Positions 6,604 through 13,741 of a stretch of DNA of 64,000 nt are shown here, piece by piece. The stretch spans positions 186,001 to 250,000 of the forward strand of contig NZ_AUIJ01000002.1 in the NCBI RefSeq assembly GCF_000423645.1. The letters are read 5' to 3'. Numbering within the stretch: position 1 is the stretch's first letter; each line of letters starts with the position of its first letter. Source of the DNA: Sediminimonas qiaohouensis DSM 21189 (GTDB lineage: Bacteria > Pseudomonadota > Alphaproteobacteria > Rhodobacterales > Rhodobacteraceae). Both the position numbers and the translations under genes were made by a program. The notes beneath the pieces were generated by a model, which saw nothing but the letters and a program-made list of their open reading frames with translations, did not search any database and was not told the DNA's origin.

Positions 6604-7007
6604 GTGACGAAACCGTTATGACAATGCGAGTTCCGGACGGGAAAGGTGGGCACCTGGAAACCGGCCCCTTCACCGCGGAAGACCTCAAGCGCGCCACGGC
6701 TGCACTTCGCAAGGAAAAGAGGAAACCACCCATGAAACCTGACCCGGAATTCGACGCCGCCAAGGACAACGCTTATCGCGTCACGGCCGATGAACTGCGC
6801 CAGTTCATTGAGCGCTTTGAGCGGCTGGCAATCGAGAAAGCCGAGATCGCGGATCAGCAGAAAGAGGTGATGGCCGAGGCCAAAGCCCGGGGCTACAACA
6901 CCAAGATCCTGCGCAAGGTGATCGCGCTGCGAAAGCGGGACAAAGACGACATCGCCGAAGAGGAAGCCGTCCTCCAAATGTACCGCGAAGCATTGGGGAT
7001 GGCGTGA
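6600..7007 (+). CDS. GapR-family (DUF2312) protein with N-terminal extension
   Basis: From about residue 50 the product matches the GapR/DUF2312 nucleoid protein: AYRVTADELRQFIERFERL, then AEIADQQKEVMAEAKARGYNTKILRKVIALRKRD and EEAVLQMYREALGM. In Caulobacter GapR binds overtwisted AT-rich DNA and aids replication and topoisomerases. Here the first 44 residues (MSDETVMTMRVPDG...) are extra. The ATG at 6600 overlaps the previous stop (ATGA). An internal ATG at 6732, after GAGGAAACC, would give a 91-residue protein of normal GapR size. Two products from one frame are possible. Confidence 0.85.
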   Translation: MSDETVMTMRVPDGKGGHLETGPFTAEDLKRATAALRKEKRKPPMKPDPEFDAAKDNAYRVTADELRQFIERFERLAIEKAEIADQQKEVMAEAKARGYNTKILRKVIALRKRDKDDIAEEEAVLQMYREALGMA

Positions 7008-7261
7008 TGGCCAGGAACAAGATGTCAGACCTGAATGATCACCTGTTTGCGCAGCTCGAGCGCATGTCCGACGAGGACATGAGCGCCGAGAAGATCGCGG
7101 ACGAGGCCAAGCGCGCCGAGGCGATCGTGTCGGTCGCCGACCAGATCACTCGCAACGCCGATCTGCAGCTCAAGGCAGCGAAGCTGTTTGCCGAACACGG
7201 CAACCAGATCCTGCCGATGCTGCCGCAGATTGGCCAAAGCAAGGGCGGCGCCGAGGAATGA
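7007..7261 (+). CDS. Small acidic phage protein
   Basis: This 84-residue protein starts MARNKMSDLNDHLFAQLERM and overlaps the GapR stop as TGATG. It is Glu/Ala/Asp-rich and predicted all-helical (AEKIADEAKRAEAIVSVADQITRNADLQLKAA split over two helices). Similar short proteins are frequent beside GapR and HNH genes in Rhodobacterales prophages. The function is unknown. The frame also contains GTG 7004 as an alternative start. Confidence 0.6.
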   Translation: MARNKMSDLNDHLFAQLERMSDEDMSAEKIADEAKRAEAIVSVADQITRNADLQLKAAKLFAEHGNQILPMLPQIGQSKGGAEE

Positions 7262-7896
7262 AGGGCAAGCGGATCTCATACAGCGAGGCGGAGCTTCTCT
7301 GGATACGGGGTCACCGCGACTGGCCGCGCAAGCAGGCGCACGCCGCATTCGTGGAGCGCTTCGGCCGCACCGACGTCAGCCTCGAGAATTTCAAGTCTCT
7401 CTGCTCCCGCAAGGGATGGCTGACCGGGCGCGACGGACGCATCCCCAAGGGCAACGTGCCGGCCAACAAGGGTCGCAAGGGATATTATGCCCCCGGCTGC
7501 GAAAAGGGCTGGTTCAAGAAAGGCACCCGAAACGGTCGCGCCAATCGGAACTACAAGCCGATCGGCACCGAGCGCATCTGCAAGGATGGCTACATCGAGC
7601 GCAAGATCCATGACGGGATGCCTTTGCAGTCACGCTGGCGCGCCGTGCACCTGATCAGGTGGGAGGAATTCAACGGCCCTCTGCCCGAGGGGCACTGCCT
7701 CAAGTGCCTCGATGGCGACAGGACCAACACGGATCCTGGCAACTGGATCGCGATCCCGCGTGCGCTACTGCCACGCCTCAGTGGTCGCTGGCGCATCCCT
7801 TATGACAGCGCCCCGCCTGAGATCAAATCAGTGCTGCTGAAAATCGCACAGCTGGAGCACGCCGCCAGGGCGGCACGCGAAGGGAAAGAGCAGTGA
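7258..7896 (+). CDS. HNH endonuclease, phage type
   Basis: This 212-residue protein starts MKGKRISYSEAELLWIRGH, overlapping the previous stop (ATGA). The N-terminal part is a helix-turn-helix-like region (RKQAHAAFVERFGRTDVSLENFKSLCSRKGWLTG) with a basic linker of Lys/Asn/Gly repeats. The C-terminal part has the HNH_3 pattern: WRAVHLIRWEEFNGPLPEG, HCLKCLDGDRTNTDPGNWIAIPR. The conserved His, Asp and Asn residues are all in view. Such proteins are free-standing nicking or homing enzymes, or DNA-processing enzymes. Nothing shows an intron here. Confidence 0.85.
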   Translation: MKGKRISYSEAELLWIRGHRDWPRKQAHAAFVERFGRTDVSLENFKSLCSRKGWLTGRDGRIPKGNVPANKGRKGYYAPGCEKGWFKKGTRNGRANRNYKPIGTERICKDGYIERKIHDGMPLQSRWRAVHLIRWEEFNGPLPEGHCLKCLDGDRTNTDPGNWIAIPRALLPRLSGRWRIPYDSAPPEIKSVLLKIAQLEHAARAAREGKEQ

Positions 7897-8027
7897 CCGA
7901 GCCACGCGACACATACCGCCTGCACAGGGCGATCATGTTGGCGCTGGTCGCATGGCTTGCTGTCGGCGTTGTCACGGCGCTGGTGACAGCCGGTGCTGTA
8001 GCGCCGGCAAGCTTAGAGAGCAGATAG
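7893..8027 (+). CDS. 44-residue single-pass membrane protein
   Basis: GTG 7893 overlaps the HNH stop as GTGA. The product has a charged start (TEPRDTYRLHR) and one hydrophobic helix (AIMLALVAWLAVGVVTALV), ending ASLESR. The topology would put the N-terminus in the cytoplasm. Coupled GTGA starts are the rule in this operon, which supports the call. Its role is unknown. Confidence 0.5.
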   Translation: MTEPRDTYRLHRAIMLALVAWLAVGVVTALVTAGAVAPASLESR

Positions 8028-8037
8028 GAGCGAGACG

Positions 8038-8172
8038 ATGAAAAACTGGCGATATCTCTGGATAGGCCTCACGCCGTTCATCTGGCATTGGCCGCATGTG
8101 GATCGCGGCCTTGAGGCCGATCCTGTCCTGCGCGTCGGGCCGATCTCCATTTCCGGCATTTGGCCGATCTGA
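8038..8172 (+). CDS. 44-residue Trp-rich protein
   Basis: ATG 8038 follows a GGAG nine bases upstream and gives MKNWRYLWIGLTPFIWHW and a mixed C-terminus ending SISGIWPI. It has five tryptophans in 44 residues and a weakly hydrophobic first half, so it may associate with the membrane. No homologue family is recognised. Confidence 0.45.
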   Translation: MKNWRYLWIGLTPFIWHWPHVDRGLEADPVLRVGPISISGIWPI

Positions 8173-8186
8173 ATAGGAGAAATCGC

Positions 8187-8423
8187 ATGACCACCCTATC
8201 CCACATCGCAGTTGAAGCCGCTGCCTCCACTCACGACGAGCGGCTGGCCGGGATCGACGCGGCGCTATCCGATGCCCGCGCGGTCCTGGCCGATATGCCC
8301 CACCACAGCGACGAGCGGATACTGATCGCCTGCGACGTGCTGGGAACCTACGGCGAACCGCCGGAGCGCCACCGCGCCGCCAAGACCAGGCGCATGATCG
8401 AGAGGACGAGGAGGGAACCATGA
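8187..8423 (+). CDS. Hypothetical phage protein
   Basis: This 78-residue protein starts MTTLSHIAVEAAAS after TAGGAGA. It is predicted to be helical, with two HxD-like pairs (STHDERLAG and MPHHSDERI) and a basic tail (KTRRMIERTRREP). An earlier in-frame ATG (8160) lies inside the preceding gene and has no ribosome site. The end overlaps the next gene by ATGA. Confidence 0.5.
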   Translation: MTTLSHIAVEAAASTHDERLAGIDAALSDARAVLADMPHHSDERILIACDVLGTYGEPPERHRAAKTRRMIERTRREP

Positions 8424-8626
8424 AGGCCCCATACCCTATAAACTTGACCCCGCCGAATGAAGTCCGAGAGGCGGGGTGGCAGGCAGAAAGTCGAGATTCT
8501 GATGGCCACCTGATCAGCATGCACGCGCCATTTCAGGATGATGACGACGAAGGAATCGTTTGGTTCGTCCGCGAGGAAACGGTGAGAGGAAACACCGTCA
8601 CCATCTGGCCGCGCCAGCCCACCTAA
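8420..8626 (+). CDS. Hypothetical phage protein
   Basis: This 68-residue acidic protein starts MKAPYPINLTPPNEV at an ATGA overlap. The second half is beta-rich (EGIVWFVREETVRGNTVTIWPR) after a run of Asp/Glu. No family is recognised. Confidence 0.5.
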   Translation: MKAPYPINLTPPNEVREAGWQAESRDSDGHLISMHAPFQDDDDEGIVWFVREETVRGNTVTIWPRQPT

Positions 8627-8638
8627 CCCGGAGGCACC

Positions 8639-8809
8639 ATGAAATTCGCAGCCACAGTTTACGCCATGATCGGGTTTGGGTTCGCGCTATCGTCTCCCCC
8701 TCCTGACGAGTGGATACTCAGCTCTTTTGTCAGTCGAGTGGTCGCTTGGCCCGTGGCTTTTGGTGCCGAGCTCGGCGATCTGAGCTTTCAAAATGAGAAA
8801 AAGGACTGA
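8639..8809 (+). CDS. 56-residue membrane-associated protein
   Basis: ATG 8639 lies six bases after CGGAGG. The product starts with a hydrophobic segment (FAATVYAMIGFGFALSS) that may be a signal anchor, followed by a short amphipathic part and a charged end QNEKKD. The start signal is strong, but the protein has no recognisable homologue family. Confidence 0.5.
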   Translation: MKFAATVYAMIGFGFALSSPPPDEWILSSFVSRVVAWPVAFGAELGDLSFQNEKKD

Positions 8810-8812
8810 CCC

Positions 8813-9016
8813 ATGCCCGCCGCCCGCACTCGCACCACGTCTGCCCTGATCCGAAACGCCATTGAGGCGTGCCGAGCGGCCGGGCTTGACGTGGGCGCGG
8901 TTGAAGTGGCACCGGGCGGCGTGGTCCGCATCTTGCCACCAGAAGGGATTCCCGCGCATCGTGACGTCGGGAGGGCAAACACATGCGACAGTCTTTTCGA
9001 GGAGGAATCCGGTTGA
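8813..9016 (+). CDS. Small conserved protein preceding the integrase
   Basis: This 67-residue protein starts MPAARTRTTSALIRNAIEACRAAG after AAGGAC. The pattern TSALIRNAIEA-AGLDVGAVEV-GGVVRILPPE is common just upstream of integrases in Rhodobacterales prophages. By position it could be an excisionase-type directionality factor, but no winged helix can be seen. Its stop overlaps the integrase start (TTGA). Confidence 0.6.
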   Translation: MPAARTRTTSALIRNAIEACRAAGLDVGAVEVAPGGVVRILPPEGIPAHRDVGRANTCDSLFEEESG

Positions 9017-10086
9017 AGGGCCTGAAACCAGCGGGTCGCTGGCCGAGCGGCAACGTGCGGTATTACTACCGATACACGACGCCAGCTACGCCAATGCCAG
9101 ATGCACCGAAGGACAGCCCCGAGTTTCTGCGTGCCTACACGGACGCCGCGGCCGGGAAGCCCACCAAGGTGCGCGGCAAGATACGGCATCGCACAGGAAC
9201 CATCGGCGCCGGGATCCGCGCCTTCCTCGCCAGCGACGCCTACATGGCGCGGGCCACCAGCACGCGCGCCCGCTGGCGCAGCTTCGCAGAGGAGTTCGAG
9301 GAATTCTTCGCCACCGCTCGGCTGGCAGATCTGGAGCCGCGCCACATTCGCCGGTATCTCGCGCAGTTTGGGCCACACCCAGCGAACAACCGCCTGAAGC
9401 TGTGGCGCGCTATGGGGCGCTGGTGGGTTGATAACGGCCTGCTGGACGCGGACCCGGCAAGGGACGTGCGCAAGCGCGCCGCACCGGAGAGCGATGGACA
9501 CACGCCCTGGACAGCCGCCGACGCAACGGCCTTCCGCTACCATTGGCCGATCGGCAGCATGCAGCGCCTGGCGTTCGAGCTGCTGGCGCAGACCGGCGCG
9601 GCCATTGGCGATGCCGTGACGCTCGGGCCGGGCAATTTGCGCAACGGGTGGCTGACCTACCGGCGCACCAAATCCAAGACCCTATGCACGGTTCCGCTGT
9701 TCGTGACGCCTCGTCCGGCCTACTACCCATCGAGCGAGGATCTGCGCACCTGCATCGAGGCCGCACCAAAGCACCTGACATGGCTCAGCACGGCACGCGG
9801 TGGCAGTCGATCGCCGAAAGCCGCAGGACAGTGGTTCAGCAAGGCAGCGCGGGAAGCGGGAATCGAGGGCAAAACCGCCCATGGTGTGCGCAAGTATCTC
9901 GCCACGTACATGGCCGAGCATGGCGCCACCGAAGCGCAGCGCATGGCCATTCTAGGCCACGACACCACCGCGCAGACACGGGATTACAGTAAGACGGCCG
10001 ACGCCCGGAAGATCATTCAGGGAACAGATTTTGACAACTTTTCCGATCCAGTTGACAACTTGTCGCATAATGCATTGAAAACATGA
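9013..10086 (+). CDS. Tyrosine-type integrase
   Basis: The enzyme would integrate the element into tRNA-Arg. A TTG at 9013 is preferred because GAGGAGG lies seven bases upstream and it overlaps the previous stop. ATG 8983 would add ten residues. From TTG the protein has 357 residues. An N-terminal arm-binding part and a core-binding domain (about 70-165) precede the catalytic domain. The latter shows the lysine (TKSKT), HGVR of box II, LGHD, and the nucleophile in TRDYSK (Tyr325). The box I position normally TG-x-R reads TGAAIGDA, so the first catalytic arginine is replaced by alanine in the simplest alignment. The gene ends 15 bp from the tRNA, as expected for an att-proximal integrase. Confidence 0.9.
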   Translation: MKGLKPAGRWPSGNVRYYYRYTTPATPMPDAPKDSPEFLRAYTDAAAGKPTKVRGKIRHRTGTIGAGIRAFLASDAYMARATSTRARWRSFAEEFEEFFATARLADLEPRHIRRYLAQFGPHPANNRLKLWRAMGRWWVDNGLLDADPARDVRKRAAPESDGHTPWTAADATAFRYHWPIGSMQRLAFELLAQTGAAIGDAVTLGPGNLRNGWLTYRRTKSKTLCTVPLFVTPRPAYYPSSEDLRTCIEAAPKHLTWLSTARGGSRSPKAAGQWFSKAAREAGIEGKTAHGVRKYLATYMAEHGATEAQRMAILGHDTTAQTRDYSKTADARKIIQGTDFDNFSDPVDNLSHNALKT

Positions 10087-10101
10087 AGTAATTTTTAGGG
10101 G

Positions 10102-10178
10102 TGGCGGTCCCAACAGGATTCGAACCTGTGACCTCACGCTTCGGAGGCGTGCGCTCTATCCAGCTGAGCTATGGGACC
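10102..10178 (-). tRNA. tRNA-Arg (CCG), probable phage attachment site
   Basis: Reading the minus strand, GGTCCCA pairs with TGGGACC, a D arm AGCTCAGCTGGATAGAGC follows, the anticodon stem CACGC/GCGTG closes the loop CTCCGAA with anticodon CCG, and the T arm has GGTTCGAATCC. CCA is encoded. The 3' end faces the integrase gene, so the crossover probably lies in the 3' half of the tRNA. The matching copy would be beyond the left edge. Confidence 0.95.
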
Positions 10179-10243
10179 GTGCGGGTGCGTCTTATCGAAA
10201 GGGCGGCGCGGGCGCAATCGCTATCGCGCCCGCGCGCGGCAAT

Positions 10244-11263
10244 TTATGCGGCGGGCTTGGTGCCCTGCGCCAGCATCGTCATCTTGGGGATGAGCGGTGC
10301 CACCTGCGCATCGATAAACCCGATCTCGTCCAGCGCCACCTCGAGCCAGCCGGCATCGAGCGAGCGCGCCTCGGGCGTGAACGCGGTATGCTGCAACTGC
10401 CACAGCGCGGCCAGCTTGGGGCCGGTGCGCTCTTTCTCGACGACGAAGTCGTGGATCAGCAGCCGCCCACCCGGCACCAGGTGATCATAGGCGCGGCGGA
10501 TCAGATCGACATGCGTCTCGCCGGGCACACCCGAAAGCAGGTAGGACATCAGGATCACGTCCTGATCGGCGGGCCACTCGGCCTCGAGCGCATTGCCGGG
10601 GATATACGCGATCCGGTCCGACAAACCGGCCTTCTCCACATAGCCGCGGCCCAGCTCGGCCACGTTGGGGAAATCGACGATCGACGCAGTCAAATCCGGA
10701 TTGTCCTTGCACAGGGTGATGGCGAACGCACCGGTGCCGCCGCCAACGTCCAGCATGCGCCGCGCGCCCGACAGGTCAAGCGCGCCCGACAGTTGCCGTG
10801 CCGGCCCGACCGAGCCGGAATGCTGGCTTTCGGAGTAAAGCCGCGCCTCGTCGGGATCGGCGAACCACTCGGCATAGCTGGCGGTATCATCGGCATCCAT
10901 CGTGCCTTGCAGGGCGTTCTCGATCTGGTCCAGCAGGCTGTACATCTGGCGCCCCACCTGCAACCGCAGATAATCGCCGAAATCGTACTTTGCCCCGTTG
11001 ACCAGGAACGCCTGCGACGCGGGCGCATTGCCGAAGCGGTTGCCATCCTGGACCTCGATCAGGCCCAGGGAGGCCAGCGCGGTCAGCAGGGTTTGCGCGC
11101 GGTCGGGGTGCACATTGGCCTTTTGCGCCAGTTCCTCGGCGCTCAGTGGCCCTTCTGCAAGGTGGGTAAACACCTTGAGTTGCAGCGCCGCGAACAGCGC
11201 CTTGGACCCCATGAAGCCGAACGCGATCTCGGAAATTTCATCTGCCTTGGTGGCAAGTGTCAT
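10244..11263 (-). CDS. dsyB: DsyB-like SAM-dependent methyltransferase (candidate for DMSP synthesis)
   Basis: This 339-residue family-2 methyltransferase has an N-terminal dimerisation winged helix ([22 protein letters not shown] to about 85). A Rossmann core follows, with motif [12 protein letters not shown] near 170, [11 protein letters not shown], and a C-terminal HDF-V-E-RTGP stretch. The pattern of [10 protein letters not shown] and [13 protein letters not shown] recalls DsyB, which methylates 4-methylthio-2-hydroxybutyrate in the bacterial DMSP pathway of many marine Rhodobacterales. I judge this from memory of the family. A related O-methyltransferase (acetylserotonin-like or CrtF-like) cannot be excluded. 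The start has AGGAG upstream. It lies downstream of the suf operon terminator and is probably transcribed alone. Confidence 0.6.
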   Translation of the reverse strand: MTLATKADEISEIAFGFMGSKALFAALQLKVFTHLAEGPLSAEELAQKANVHPDRAQTLLTALASLGLIEVQDGNRFGNAPASQAFLVNGAKYDFGDYLRLQVGRQMYSLLDQIENALQGTMDADDTASYAEWFADPDEARLYSESQHSGSVGPARQLSGALDLSGARRMLDVGGGTGAFAITLCKDNPDLTASIVDFPNVAELGRGYVEKAGLSDRIAYIPGNALEAEWPADQDVILMSYLLSGVPGETHVDLIRRAYDHLVPGGRLLIHDFVVEKERTGPKLAALWQLQHTAFTPEARSLDAGWLEVALDEIGFIDAQVAPLIPKMTMLAQGTKPAA

Positions 11264-11365
11264 TGAGTGCTCCTGTCATTGTTCTGTTCTGGCGCCAACC
11301 TAGACAGACCAGACGCGGATTAAAAGCGACATCCGATTGGCGATTCCCGACATGCGGCGCGTTTG

Positions 11366-11410
11366 GCAACGCAAAACCCCGCGCGCCCAATCGGACGGCG
11401 GGGTGCGTTG
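11366..11410 (-). terminator. Terminator after the suf operon
   Basis: On the minus strand ACCCCGC and GCGGGGT form a 7-bp stem extended by CAACGCA/TGCGTTG-like flanks and followed by TTTTG. It lies 30 bp beyond the sufS stop and separates suf from the methyltransferase gene. Confidence 0.65.
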
Positions 11411-11439
11411 AATTCAGGCAGGGACAGGACGACGCGTCG

Positions 11440-12663
11440 TCAGGCGAAGAGATCGTGCGCCAACTCCAGCGCGTCGATCAGGACATCGACCTCGGCCTCG
11501 GTGTTATAAAGGCCAAAGGACGCCCGGCAGGTCGCAGCAACGCCAAGGTGATCCATCAGCGGTCCGGCGCAGTGATGCCCGGCGCGCACCGCGACACCCT
11601 TTTTGTCAAGGATCGTCGAGATATCATGCGCATGCGCGGCGCCCTGGATCGTGAACGAGAAAATCGCAGCTTTACCAGGTGCTTGCCCTTGCAAGTTCAA
11701 CCAGTTTAGCCCGGTCAGGCGCTGCTGTGCATAGGTGGAAATCGCGGCTTCATGGCGGGCGATGTTGTTCATGCCCAGATCCATCATGTATTCCAGCGCG
11801 ACACCGAGGCCGATCTGCTGCACGATACCGGGGGTGCCCGCCTCGAACTTCATCGGGGGGTCGTTGTAGATGACCTCATCCTTGCTGACCTCGCGGATCA
11901 TGTCACCGCCGCCCATGAAGGGGCGCATTTCGGCAAGGCGTTCCTTGCGCACATGGATCGCGCCCGAGCCGGAGGGGCCATAGAGCTTGTGCCCGGTGAT
12001 GACGTAGAAATCGGCGCCAATCTCATCGACGTTGACAGGCATGTGCACGGCGGCCTGACTTCCGTCGACCAGCACGGCAACACCGCGCGCACGGGCGGCG
12101 TCGGTGATTGTTTTTACATCAACAACGGTCCCTAACACATTGGAAAGTTGGGTAATTGCGATCATCTTGGTGCGCAGCCCGATGGCATCGATCACCGCCT
12201 GTGGATCAAGCGCGCCGTCGGCATCCACATCCACCCACTTCAGCACGACACCCTGCCGTTCACGCAGGAAATGCCAAGGGACGATATTCGCGTGATGCTC
12301 CATCACCGACAGAACGATCTCATCGCCCGCCTCAAGGCGCGGCATGGCCCAGCCATAGGCGACCATGTTGATCCCCTCGGTGGTGCCGGAGTTCATCACG
12401 ATCTCGTCCGGGTCAGCGGCCCCGAGGAAACGCGCGATGGTGCCGCGCACACCCTCGTACTTCTCGGTCGCGAGATTAGAAAGGTGGTGCAAACCCCTGT
12501 GAACGTTGGAATATTCATAAGAGTACGCGCGCGTCACCGCGTCGATGACCGCCTGCGGCTTTTGCGCCGAGGCGCCGTTATCGAGATAGACCAACGGCTT
12601 GCCGTTCACCTCGCGCGAGAGAATCGGGAAATCGCCGCGGATTTTTTCGACGTCATAGCTCAT
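11440..12663 (-). CDS. sufS: Cysteine desulfurase SufS
   Basis: This group II cysteine desulfurase of 407 residues takes sulfur from cysteine for Fe-S cluster assembly on SufBCD, forming a persulfide. It has YLDNGASAQKP, the HANIVPW segment, VDGSQAAVHMPVNV, the PLP lysine in TGHKLYGPSG and the active cysteine in RAGHHCAGP. It starts at ATG 12663, one base after the stop of the Yip1 gene. It is the last gene of the suf operon in this window. SufE, SufA and SufT homologues are not seen nearby. Confidence 0.97.
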   Translation of the reverse strand: MSYDVEKIRGDFPILSREVNGKPLVYLDNGASAQKPQAVIDAVTRAYSYEYSNVHRGLHHLSNLATEKYEGVRGTIARFLGAADPDEIVMNSGTTEGINMVAYGWAMPRLEAGDEIVLSVMEHHANIVPWHFLRERQGVVLKWVDVDADGALDPQAVIDAIGLRTKMIAITQLSNVLGTVVDVKTITDAARARGVAVLVDGSQAAVHMPVNVDEIGADFYVITGHKLYGPSGSGAIHVRKERLAEMRPFMGGGDMIREVSKDEVIYNDPPMKFEAGTPGIVQQIGLGVALEYMMDLGMNNIARHEAAISTYAQQRLTGLNWLNLQGQAPGKAAIFSFTIQGAAHAHDISTILDKKGVAVRAGHHCAGPLMDHLGVAATCRASFGLYNTEAEVDVLIDALELAHDLFA

Positions 12664-13254
12664 TCAAGTCATCCCAACAGATACGCCGCCAAAAAGCGCC
12701 AGAAGCATCGACAGGCCGACACTGATCCCCAGGATCGCCAGCACCAGCGCCATGAAGGAGCGGCCAAGCGAGTCGAACCCATGCACCGCGTTGATGAAAT
12801 TCATCAAGATCCAAAGGCTTAGCAACCCGATTGCCATGGTCACCAGCGCGGCAAATGCCGGCAGAAGCGCCATCAGCACCAGCACGATAACCTGGGCCGC
12901 GAGGCGCAGCGCCTGGAGCCAGACCAGCAGCGTCAGAACATCCTCGAACCGGCCCACCCCGCCAAGCATCTTGCCGACCTGCGTCAACACCAACGCCATC
13001 AGCAGCAGCCCGCCGCCCATCACCGCCGCATATAGGAAGGGGCTGGAGAACAGGGCCGGCACCGCGATCGCACCGGACGGCATCGGGTAGATCAGCGACG
13101 AGATATGAAACAGCAGCGTGTTAAGCACCACCGTCAGGGCAAACCCCATCCACAGCAGCGAGGACGCGATCCGCCATGCGAGGATGCGGCGGGCTGCATC
13201 GGCGGGGCGGCGCACCGTTTCGACGACGAGCGCCACCAGATCATCCCTGTTCAT
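12664..13254 (-). CDS. Yip1-domain membrane protein
   Basis: This 196-residue protein starts MNRDDLVALVVETVRRPADAARRIL. It has about five membrane helices (LLWMGFALTVVLNTLL, FLYAAVMGGGLLLMALVL, LAAQVIVLVLMALLP, LVTMAIGLLSLWILM, FMALVLAILGISVGLSMLLAL) and the GRFEDVLTLLVWLQALR motif typical of bacterial Yip1 proteins. It overlaps the upstream gene by 14 bp. Paired Yip1 proteins between sufD and sufS are a regular Rhodobacteraceae feature. Their role in Fe-S assembly is unknown. Confidence 0.8.
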   Translation of the reverse strand: MNRDDLVALVVETVRRPADAARRILAWRIASSLLWMGFALTVVLNTLLFHISSLIYPMPSGAIAVPALFSSPFLYAAVMGGGLLLMALVLTQVGKMLGGVGRFEDVLTLLVWLQALRLAAQVIVLVLMALLPAFAALVTMAIGLLSLWILMNFINAVHGFDSLGRSFMALVLAILGISVGLSMLLALFGGVSVGMT

Positions 13255-13741
13255 CGGCCATCCCCCCGCCAGCGCCGCGCATTCCCGCGATCCAGAACCA
13301 CAGGAACAGTCCAAACCACACCGCGCCCACCAGTTGCAAGCCCGGACCGGGGCCAATGAACCCCGCCACCATCCCCGCAAGCAGGGCCACCGGCGTGGTC
13401 GCCATCAGCGCCCAAAAAAGGCTGAGCCGTATGGCATAGCCGCTGACGCCCGTCCGCGCGAGGCGGCTTGCCAGCCAAGTTAGCGCCGCGAGCAGGTAGG
13501 AAAAGAGCGGCAGGAAAAAGATCCACAAAAGCGCGCTCCAGTACAGGCGGGCGCTTAGCGGCACATCCGGGTCAAGGTGCGCCAGGCGGGCCTGGTACGG
13601 GGTCTGCGCCACGAACATGAGCAGGCAGGCCAGAAGCAGGAACACCAGCGCCCGATCCTCGCGCCGGCCCATAGACAGGAGTCGGCGCACGACGCGCCCC
13701 GGCCCCCGGTAGGTGGCGGCGATATCCCCGGTCAGCGCCAT
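13241..13741 (-). CDS. Yip1-like membrane protein
   Basis: This 166-residue membrane protein starts MALTGDIAATYRGPGRVVRRLL. The start overlaps the sufD stop by one base (TGATG). It has a cytoplasmic N-terminus and about four hydrophobic helices (ALVFLLLACLLMFVAQTP, LYWSALLWIFFLPLFSYLL, SLFWALMATTPVALLAGMV, LVGAVWFGLFLWFWIAG). It is related in layout to the next gene and is probably part of the same membrane complex. Its function is unknown. Confidence 0.75.
   Translation of the reverse strand: MALTGDIAATYRGPGRVVRRLLSMGRREDRALVFLLLACLLMFVAQTPYQARLAHLDPDVPLSARLYWSALLWIFFLPLFSYLLAALTWLASRLARTGVSGYAIRLSLFWALMATTPVALLAGMVAGFIGPGPGLQLVGAVWFGLFLWFWIAGMRGAGGGMADEQG

Larger units (their letters stand above)
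1..10101. mobile_element. Right end of an integrated prophage or phage-like element
   Basis: The block contains a tyrosine integrase, an XRE repressor with operators facing two divergent promoters, a Toprim primase, an HNH endonuclease, a methyltransferase-like protein and many short genes joined by ATGA or TGATG overlaps, which is a phage early region. It stops at the 3' end of tRNA-Arg(CCG), and ordinary chromosomal genes follow. The left boundary lies outside the window, so structural genes cannot be assessed. It could be a complete prophage, a satellite or a remnant. Confidence 0.85.

Noticed and set aside
11264-11439. Remains of sufA or sufT between the methyltransferase and sufS
   Set aside because: The spacer holds only a terminator and no frame with HesB or DUF59 motifs.
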